Below are positions 6,571 to 11,030 of a stretch of 11,030 nucleotides of DNA, piece after piece. The stretch comes from Mariprofundaceae bacterium (GTDB taxonomy: Bacteria > Pseudomonadota > Zetaproteobacteria > Mariprofundales > J009): the NCBI GenBank assembly GCA_015489095.1, contig WFMN01000099.1, positions 1 through 11,030 on the forward strand, given 5' to 3'. The notes below the pieces were generated by a model. It had not been told where the DNA came from. It saw only the letters and a program-made list of their open reading frames with translations, and made no database searches. A program made the translations under genes and the position numbers. Position 1 is the stretch's first letter. The number at the start of each line of letters is the position of its first letter.

Positions 6571-7401
6571 ATGTCGATGACGGATCGTGAATTCAAGTAT
6601 CTGAGCGCGTTTCTCCTCAAAGCCAGCGGGATTGTGGTCAACGAGGACAAGATGTACCTGCTGCGTTCGCGTATGCAGCCGCTGCTGCGGAAATACAAGA
6701 TCGCCTCGATGGATGAGTTGGCACAGCAGGTTCGCAGCAACGAGCGCGGTCCGTTGGCGCACGCGGTGGTCGATGCCATGACCACCAATGAGACCCTCTT
6801 TTTTCGCGATCAGTACCCGTATGATGCGTTGAAAACACTGATTTTTCCGGAAATTGTCCACAGCAAGGGGGTTGGCAAGCGCATCAATATCTGGTCGGCG
6901 GCATCCTCGCGCGGGCAGGAGGGGATTTCGATTGCCCTGACGGCGATGGAGTCGGTGCCGCAGGCGGATCGGCGGGTACGCATTCTGGGCACCGATCTGT
7001 CGGATGAGGCGTTGGCCTATGCCAACGAGGGGCTCTATACCCAGATGGAGGTGCAGCGCGGGATGCCGGTGAAGCTGTTGGTGCGCTTCTTTAACCAAGA
7101 GGGAACCAACTGGCGGGTCTGCCCGGAGTTGAAGGCGATGCTCACCTTCAAGAAGGCGAATCTGGTTTCCGACCAGCTCTCGGGAGTGGTGCGTCCGCAT
7201 GGGCCGTTTGATATTGTTTTTCTTCGTAATGTCCTGATTTATTTCACGGTTGACGAGCGCAAGCGGGTGATCGACCGTATCGCCGCCAACATGGTGAAGG
7301 GGGGCTATCTGATCACCGGTGCCACCGAGGTGGCGCAAGGGGTGCGCTCCAAGTGGGAGATGGTGACTTTCAAGAATAAGCGGCTTTGGAAATTGAAGTA
7401 G
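6571..7401 (+). CDS. cheR: CheR chemotaxis protein methyltransferase
   Basis: Product of 276 residues, the normal length of a stand-alone CheR with no TPR extension. Visible motifs: an N-terminal helical domain, TNETLFFRD (about 72-80), the S-adenosylmethionine loop IWSAASSRGQEGISIA (107-122, with Glu117), the GTDLSDEAL acidic loop (Asp142), the MEVQRGMPVKLLVRFF segment common in alphaproteobacterial-type CheR, and FLRNVLIYF (Asn220). It methylates receptor glutamates using S-adenosylmethionine. The SAM loop differs from the common ST-G-(Q/E)-E-P-YS wording. ATG 6571 lies eight bases after GGAGGT (6557-6562), which overlaps the end of cheB. It is the last gene of the chemotaxis run. Confidence 0.95.
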   Translation: MSMTDREFKYLSAFLLKASGIVVNEDKMYLLRSRMQPLLRKYKIASMDELAQQVRSNERGPLAHAVVDAMTTNETLFFRDQYPYDALKTLIFPEIVHSKGVGKRINIWSAASSRGQEGISIALTAMESVPQADRRVRILGTDLSDEALAYANEGLYTQMEVQRGMPVKLLVRFFNQEGTNWRVCPELKAMLTFKKANLVSDQLSGVVRPHGPFDIVFLRNVLIYFTVDERKRVIDRIAANMVKGGYLITGATEVAQGVRSKWEMVTFKNKRLWKLK

Positions 7402-7413
7402 GATCATGAAGAT

Positions 7414-7530
7414 GATTGAACCACGAAGTTGATTGAACCACGAAGACACGAAGAGACGAAGGAATATTATTAGCTGATCGCGTACACGACCTATCTACTT
7501 CTTTGTGTCTTCGTGTCTTTGTGGTTCAAT
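7414..7530. repeat. Inverted-repeat element upstream of hisA
   Basis: The arm at 7432-7461, beginning ATTGAACCACGAAGACACG, is complementary to 7501-7530 at 27 of 30 positions, with a 39-base AT-rich spacer between. A perfect 15-base direct copy of GATTGAACCACGAAG also lies at 7414-7428, just left of the matching part of the left arm (7431-7445). The same arm sequence recurs at 10425-10608. The 'AACCACGAAGACACGAAG' motif is a familiar dispersed intergenic repeat of environmental bacteria. In RNA it would form a long hairpin after cheR. No transposase is encoded, so mobility, if any, would be in trans. Confidence 0.8.
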
Positions 7531-7564
7531 AGGTGGTTCCATTTGTTGTGAAGAATATTTGCTC

Positions 7565-7592
7565 GGCTCCGCATTGTGTCGGAGCCGTTTTT
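7565..7592 (+). terminator. Intrinsic terminator-like hairpin just before hisA
   Basis: GGCTCCG (7565-7571) pairs perfectly with CGGAGCC (7580-7586) around an eight-base loop, followed by G and five T residues (7588-7592). This has the form of a Rho-independent terminator on the + strand. It ends only five bases before the hisA Shine-Dalgarno site GGAGGT (7598-7603). It may end the chemotaxis transcript, 164 bases past cheR, or act as an attenuator in a hisA leader. Confidence 0.7.
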
Positions 7593-7607
7593 GTTTCGGA
7601 GGTGGCG

Positions 7608-8342
7608 ATGGCGGCTGGATTTGAACTGATTCCGGCGATTGATCTTAAAGGGGGGCACTGCGTGCGCCTGCGGCAGGGGCGGATGGAGGATGCCACCGAT
7701 TACGGTGATGACCCGGCGGCGATGGCGCTTCATTGGCAGCAGGCGGGGGCATTGAGATTGCATGTGGTCGATCTCGACGGTGCTTTTGCCGGCAGGCCAG
7801 AGAACCGGGATGCGGTGGAGGCGATCTGCAACGCGCTCGATATCCCGGTGCAGTTGGGTGGCGGGTTGCGTGATCTTGCCACCATCGAATCGATTCTGCG
7901 GCTCGGCGTGCAGCGGGTGATTCTGGGATCGGTGGCGGTGGCTGATCCGGCGCTGGTGGAGGAGGCGTGCACCCGTTTTCCCGAGCGTGTCTGCGTTGGG
8001 ATTGATGCCAAGCAGGGGATGGTGGCGGTGCATGGCTGGGGTGATGTGACATCGGTGTCGGCGATCGATCTGGCGCGGCGCTTTGCCGATGTCGGTGTGG
8101 CGGCGATCATCTACACCGATATCGCCCGCGACGGGATGTTGACCGGCCCCAATATCGAGGAGACCGTCAAGCTGGCGCAAGCGGTGCCGATTCCGGTGAT
8201 CGCTTCCGGTGGGGTGGCGCGGTTGGCCGATGTCCAGGCGTTGGCCGCCCATGTGGACGATGGCGTGGTCGCCGCCATCACCGGGCGGGCGATCTATGAA
8301 GGGACGCTCGATTTTGCCGCGGCGGTGGCGGCGGTTGCTTAG
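7608..8342 (+). CDS. hisA: HisA, ProFAR isomerase of histidine synthesis
   Basis: Product of 244 residues, the normal length. It is a (beta/alpha)8 barrel that converts ProFAR to PRFAR in the histidine pathway (fourth step) in the cytoplasm. The catalytic aspartates are in LIPAIDLKGG (Asp12) and YTDIARDGM (Asp171). The phosphate-binding loops VQLGGGLRD and VIASGGVA, each closing a half barrel, are both present. The start is set at ATG 7608 because GGAGGT (7598-7603) precedes it and the family begins just before the F-x-LIPAIDL strand; the frame is open further upstream to 7533 but that part has no family match. hisF overlaps its end by eight bases. Confidence 0.95.
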   Translation: MAAGFELIPAIDLKGGHCVRLRQGRMEDATDYGDDPAAMALHWQQAGALRLHVVDLDGAFAGRPENRDAVEAICNALDIPVQLGGGLRDLATIESILRLGVQRVILGSVAVADPALVEEACTRFPERVCVGIDAKQGMVAVHGWGDVTSVSAIDLARRFADVGVAAIIYTDIARDGMLTGPNIEETVKLAQAVPIPVIASGGVARLADVQALAAHVDDGVVAAITGRAIYEGTLDFAAAVAAVA

Positions 8343-9090
8343 CAAGCGGATCATCCCCTGTCTCGATGTGGCCCACGGCCGTGTGGTCAAGGGGGTGCAG
8401 TTTGTCGATCTCGTCGATGCCGGCGATCCGGTCGAGGCGGCGATCCGTTACGACCGGCAGGGGGCGGATGAGCTCACCTTTCTCGATATCCGCGCCAGCC
8501 ATGAAGATCGCGATACGCTCTACCACATGGTCTCCGCGGTGGCGGCGGAGGTCTTTATGCCGCTGACGGTGGGTGGCGGGGTGAAGGCGCTGGCCGACAT
8601 CGAGCGCCTGCTCCATGCTGGTGCCGATAAGGTGTCGATCAACTCGGCGGCGTTGATGCGGCCGGCGCTGGTGGAGGAGGCGGCCGAGCGTTTTGGCTCC
8701 TCCACCATCGTGGTGGCGGTGGACGCCAAGCGGGTGGGCGACCACTGGGAGTGCTTTACCCACGGCGGCCGCAAGCCGACCGGCATCGATGCGGTGGCGT
8801 GGGCGAAACGGATGAGCGACGCCGGGGCGGGGGAGATTCTGCTCACCAGCATGGATAGCGACGGCACCAGAGGCGGCTACGACCTGCCGCTGACCCGCGC
8901 GGTGGTGGATGCGGTCGCCGCCAATGTGGTGGCCTCCGGCGGGGTTGGTTCCTTGCAGCATCTGGTGGATGGGTTGACGCAGGGCGGTGCCGACGCGGTG
9001 CTGGCGGCCTCGATCTTTCATTTTGGCGAGTACACCATCGCCGATGCCAAACAGGCGTTGGCGGCGCAGGGTATCCCGGTTCGGTTGTAG
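8335..9090 (+). CDS. hisF: HisF, cyclase subunit of imidazole glycerol phosphate synthase
   Basis: Product of 251 residues, the usual length, if translation starts at TTG 8335. This start gives MLSKRIIPCLDV, the normal HisF N-terminus, and overlaps hisA by eight bases; no ATG or GTG fits. HisF takes ammonia from HisH and PRFAR to make imidazole glycerol phosphate and AICAR. The catalytic residues Asp11 (PCLDV) and Asp130 (VAVDAKR) are present, as are TVGGGVK, TSMDSDGT and VASGGVG around the phosphate sites. The partner gene hisH is not in the window, and hisI/E does not follow as it often does; a DedA-type gene comes next after ten bases. Confidence 0.95.
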   Translation: MLSKRIIPCLDVAHGRVVKGVQFVDLVDAGDPVEAAIRYDRQGADELTFLDIRASHEDRDTLYHMVSAVAAEVFMPLTVGGGVKALADIERLLHAGADKVSINSAALMRPALVEEAAERFGSSTIVVAVDAKRVGDHWECFTHGGRKPTGIDAVAWAKRMSDAGAGEILLTSMDSDGTRGGYDLPLTRAVVDAVAANVVASGGVGSLQHLVDGLTQGGADAVLAASIFHFGEYTIADAKQALAAQGIPVRL

Positions 9091-9100
9091 GGATCCCTGA

Positions 9101-9679
9101 ATGGAGTGGGCATCGCAGTTTGTTGCGGAGTATGGCTACTGGGCGGTGTTCGCATGGACCTTTATCGAGGGGGAGTCGGTCTTTATCGCCGCGGCGGCGC
9201 TGGCGGCGGTGGGGTTGATGGAGCCGTGGAAGGTGATCGTGGTGGCGGCGTCGGGCGCCTATGTCGGCCACTTGGTCTTTTTCGGTTTGGGGCGTTGGCG
9301 CGGGCTCGCTCTGATTCGCGCCATTCCGGCGCTCAACCGCCACTATCCCAAGGTGAATATCATTCTCGATCGCTATGCCCACTGGTCGATTTTCATCTTC
9401 CAATACCTCTACGGTACCCGCATGGTGGCGGCGCTGCTGTTCGGTTGCTCCTCCATCACCCTGTTGCGCTTCGCCGGCTGGCAGGTGGTGAACTGTATCA
9501 GTTGGTCACTGGTGATTTACACCGTCGGCCATCTGTTGGGGCTGGCCGCGGTGACCATGCTCAACCGCTTCGGTCTGATAGGATTGCTGGTGGTGGCGGG
9601 TGTGGTGCTGGTGCTCTTCTTTTGGGGGGGCGGGCGGTTGCACCGGCGGATGAACCGTTGGTGGCAGGGGCTGGAATAG
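9101..9679 (+). CDS. DedA-family integral membrane protein
   Basis: Product of 192 residues with about four to five hydrophobic segments (roughly residues 13-37, 43-62, 95-118, 125-155 and 160-178) and a basic C-terminal tail (GGGRLHRRMNRWW). The order of features fits the DedA/SNARE-associated family: an early acidic FIEGES segment, a G-x-Y-x-G-H-x-x-FFGLGRWRG segment where typical members have GD-x-x-x-Y-x-x-GR, and YGTRMVAALLFG where typical members have RFxPxxR...aG. Several canonical residues differ, so it is a diverged member. The family includes lipid transporters or scramblases of the inner membrane; the substrate here is unknown. A modest AGGGA site (9089-9093) lies seven bases before the ATG and overlaps the hisF stop. 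Co-transcription with hisAF is likely. Confidence 0.8.
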   Translation: MEWASQFVAEYGYWAVFAWTFIEGESVFIAAAALAAVGLMEPWKVIVVAASGAYVGHLVFFGLGRWRGLALIRAIPALNRHYPKVNIILDRYAHWSIFIFQYLYGTRMVAALLFGCSSITLLRFAGWQVVNCISWSLVIYTVGHLLGLAAVTMLNRFGLIGLLVVAGVVLVLFFWGGGRLHRRMNRWWQGLE

Positions 9680-9757
9680 GTGGAATATGGTGGTCTCTTG
9701 CGGGATGACCGGTTACCATTGCCGCCTGATGTTTTCCCCGATGTCAAGTTGTAACCG

Positions 9758-10408
9758 ATGAGCGGAATGATGCATCGTCCGCCGCCGATATCGTCGTTTC
9801 TGCCGGCGGAGACGGTCGATATGATGATGCACTACGGTGGTGACCTGCCCAAGGACTTCGCCGTTGAGGAGCAGATGACGGTGCTGTTCACCGATCTGCG
9901 AAAGTTCACCCAGTTCTCCGAGACGCATGATCCGCATAAGATCTATGAGACGCTGAACGCCAGCATCGCGCAGCAAACCAAGATCGTTGCCCGAAACCAC
10001 GGCAGCATCAACAAGTTTCTCGGGGACGGCATTCTGGCGATTTTCGCCGGAGAGGAGCGCACCGCCAACGCCTGTCAATGTATGCTCGACATGGCGCGCG
10101 AGTTGCCCGCGGTGAAGCGGGACGATGATGACTACCAGCAGTGCGGGGTCGGCTTCGGCATGCAGGATGGCAAGGTGCTCTACTGCCTGCTGGGTGATGA
10201 GAACCGTCGCGAGTTTACGGTGATCGGTGATGTGCCGAACACCGCTGCGCGGCTGTGTGGCTCGGCGGCGGCGTTCGAGGGGCTGATGACCGAGGCGTGC
10301 ATGCAACGGTTGCCGAAGGAGATGGCCGAGGAGAGTGTCAGTTTTTTCAAGGAGATGCAGCTTCGCGGCAAACGCAAGCCGATCAAGGTCTATCGTATCC
10401 GGCCATAA
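9758..10408 (+). CDS. Stand-alone class III adenylate/guanylate cyclase
   Basis: Product of 216 residues that is almost wholly the catalytic domain. Metal-binding Asp46 is in VLFTDLRKFTQFSE and Asp90 in INKFLGDGILAIF. Lys86 and Asp158 (EFTVIGDVPN) are the positions that select adenine in class III enzymes. Asn161 and Arg165 (N-TAAR) are the transition-state residues. All the expected residues are present, so it should make cAMP from ATP as a homodimer. The usual GIGIHTG segment is diverged (GVGFGMQDGKV). There is no membrane or sensor domain, and only a short Pro-rich N-terminus. No Shine-Dalgarno site precedes ATG 9758, so the exact start is less certain (ATG 9767 is an alternative). It lies 78 bases after the DedA gene and before a repeat element. 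Confidence 0.92.
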   Translation: MSGMMHRPPPISSFLPAETVDMMMHYGGDLPKDFAVEEQMTVLFTDLRKFTQFSETHDPHKIYETLNASIAQQTKIVARNHGSINKFLGDGILAIFAGEERTANACQCMLDMARELPAVKRDDDDYQQCGVGFGMQDGKVLYCLLGDENRREFTVIGDVPNTAARLCGSAAAFEGLMTEACMQRLPKEMAEESVSFFKEMQLRGKRKPIKVYRIRP

Positions 10409-10533
10409 TCAAAAACAATATATCTGAACCACGAAGACACAAAGGCACAAAGAAGAAAGGTTTGTGGTTGCAGTATTGATCTGGACGCATTGACCAGCAG
10501 AGCTGTAGCCATTCTTTCATTCCTTTTCTTTGA

Positions 10534-10559
10534 GCAGATCGCAAAAAGTCCGTCCGTGG
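10534..10559 (-). repeat. Dispersed repeat, copy B (partner at 1408-1433)
   Basis: The reverse complement of this stretch matches 1408-1433 at 25 of 26 positions. It lies inside the spacer of the larger inverted-repeat element, so the elements appear nested. Confidence 0.7.
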
Positions 10560-10569
10560 ACTTTTTTGC
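10541..10569. terminator. Possible bidirectional terminator hairpin
   Basis: GCAAAAAGTCC (10541-10551) pairs with GGACTTTTTTGC (10558-10569), with one extra T, around a six-base loop. The A run before and T run after the GTCC/GGAC core give the form of a weak two-way terminator. It could end the cyclase transcript. The GC part of the stem is only four pairs, so strength is doubtful. Confidence 0.4.
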
Positions 10570-10629
10570 GAAGTCATCTTCTTTGTGTCTTCGTGTCTTT
10601 GTGGTTCAAAAAAAACAGGAGTATGAACG

Positions 10630-11030
10630 ATGTCTGAACCCTCGATTCTGAAGGTGGGCGAGCGATCCTACCGTTATTACCCGTTGTCGGCGGCGGGCGA
10701 TGTGGCGCATCTGCCCTGTTCGCTGAAGATCCTGCTGGAAAACCTGCTGCGCCGGGTCGATGGCGAGGTGGTGACCGAAGATGATGTGCGGGCTCTGGCG
10801 GCGTGGACGCCCGAAAGCGACGCGCGCGAGATCGCTTTTATGCCGGCGCGGGTGCTGATGCAGGATTTTACCGGCGTGCCGGCGGTGGTCGATCTGGCGG
10901 CGATGCGCGATGCGGTGGTCTCCTTGGGTGGCAGTGCCGACAGCATCAACCCACTGGTGCCCGCCGAGATGGTGATCGACCATTCGGTGCAGGTGGACCG
11001 CTTCGGCAGCGACGGCGCGCTGGCAGAGAA
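10630..11030 (+). CDS. acnA: Aconitate hydratase A, N-terminal part (runs off window)
   Basis: The frame from ATG 10630 is open to the window edge, giving 133 residues of a protein whose family is about 890 long. ATG 10630 follows AGGAG (10617-10621) by eight bases. Diagnostic AcnA/IRP-type segments are LPCSLKILLENLLRR (about 31-45), EIAFMPARVLMQDFTGVPAV (about 72-91), VDLAAMRDAV and VPAEMVIDHSVQVDRFG near the end. The enzyme interconverts citrate and isocitrate in the TCA cycle using a 4Fe-4S cluster; the cluster cysteines lie beyond the window. The 221-base gap before it is filled mostly by the inverted-repeat element. It is not obviously part of the upstream transcription unit. Confidence 0.95.
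   Translation, partial: MSEPSILKVGERSYRYYPLSAAGDVAHLPCSLKILLENLLRRVDGEVVTEDDVRALAAWTPESDAREIAFMPARVLMQDFTGVPAVVDLAAMRDAVVSLGGSADSINPLVPAEMVIDHSVQVDRFGSDGALAE

Larger units (their letters stand above)
10425..10608. repeat. Inverted-repeat element upstream of acnA
   Basis: The 32-base arm at 10425-10456 (beginning TGAACCACGAAGACAC) is complementary to 10577-10608 at 29 positions. The arms match those of the element at 7432-7530, but the spacer is 120 bases and unrelated, and contains another dispersed repeat (10534-10559). The right arm ends nine bases before the acnA Shine-Dalgarno site. No coding capacity is seen inside, and no clear target duplication at the ends. Confidence 0.8.

Noticed and set aside
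6511..7449. Open frame on the - strand opposite cheR
   Set aside because: The product has no family features and the + strand gene is a clear CheR with a good ribosome binding site.
7414..7530. CRISPR-like array near hisA
   Set aside because: Only two direct copies of 15 bases with no regular spacers, and the larger symmetry is an inverted repeat.
7533..7607. N-terminal extension of HisA from an upstream GTG-type start
   Set aside because: The extension would translate through the terminator-like hairpin and has no match to the family; ATG 7608 has a Shine-Dalgarno site and gives the normal length.
8209..8334. Longer HisF reading from 8209 inside hisA
   Set aside because: The added residues are an Arg/Trp/Pro-rich out-of-frame reading of hisA, and HisF homologues begin at the LSKRIIPCLDV segment.
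9680..9757. Promoter before the cyclase gene
   Set aside because: I found no convincing -35/-10 pair with normal spacing in these 78 bases.

Overview
The window carries a compact chemotaxis operon (bases 103-7401), followed by hisA-hisF, a DedA-type membrane protein gene, a stand-alone class III nucleotidyl cyclase gene and the first 401 bases of an aconitase A gene. All genes are on the + strand, tightly packed, GC-rich and rich in GTG/GCG/GAT codons, with good Shine-Dalgarno sites before most starts. This fits a motile Gram-negative proteobacterium. The style of CheR and the hybrid CheA are reminiscent of alphaproteobacterial or magnetotactic-type lineages, but I cannot fix the taxon from the sequence.

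Layout: (1) bases 1-109, a dispersed hairpin repeat; (2) 103-897, two tandem paralogous small helical proteins, each with a D-x-x-x-Q motif like that of the CheZ phosphatase, the second overlapping a cheY by ATGA; (3) 894-1280, the first CheY; (4) 1281-1462, a non-coding gap with three back-to-back hairpins and a dispersed repeat; (5) 1463-7401, cheA (hybrid HPt-kinase-CheW-CheW-receiver), cheW, a second cheY, cheB and cheR, with gaps of 2-31 bases or overlaps; (6) 7402-7607, an inverted-repeat element and a terminator-like hairpin just before the hisA ribosome binding site; (7) 7608-9090, hisA and hisF overlapping by 8 bases; (8) a DedA-family gene; (9) a cyclase gene; (10) a second inverted-repeat element and the start of acnA.

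How it works together: CheA autophosphorylates and passes phosphate to two CheY proteins, CheB and probably its own C-terminal receiver. CheW couples the kinase to receptors, none of which is encoded here. CheR and CheB methylate and demethylate those receptors. The two small D-x-x-x-Q proteins are the best candidates for the missing phosphatase arm and are the most interesting item: short, duplicated, CheZ-like proteins at the head of the operon. No CheD or canonical full-length CheZ, and no methyl-accepting receptor, is in the window. The genes after cheR are metabolic or signalling genes with no obvious link to chemotaxis, and repeat elements separate them from it.
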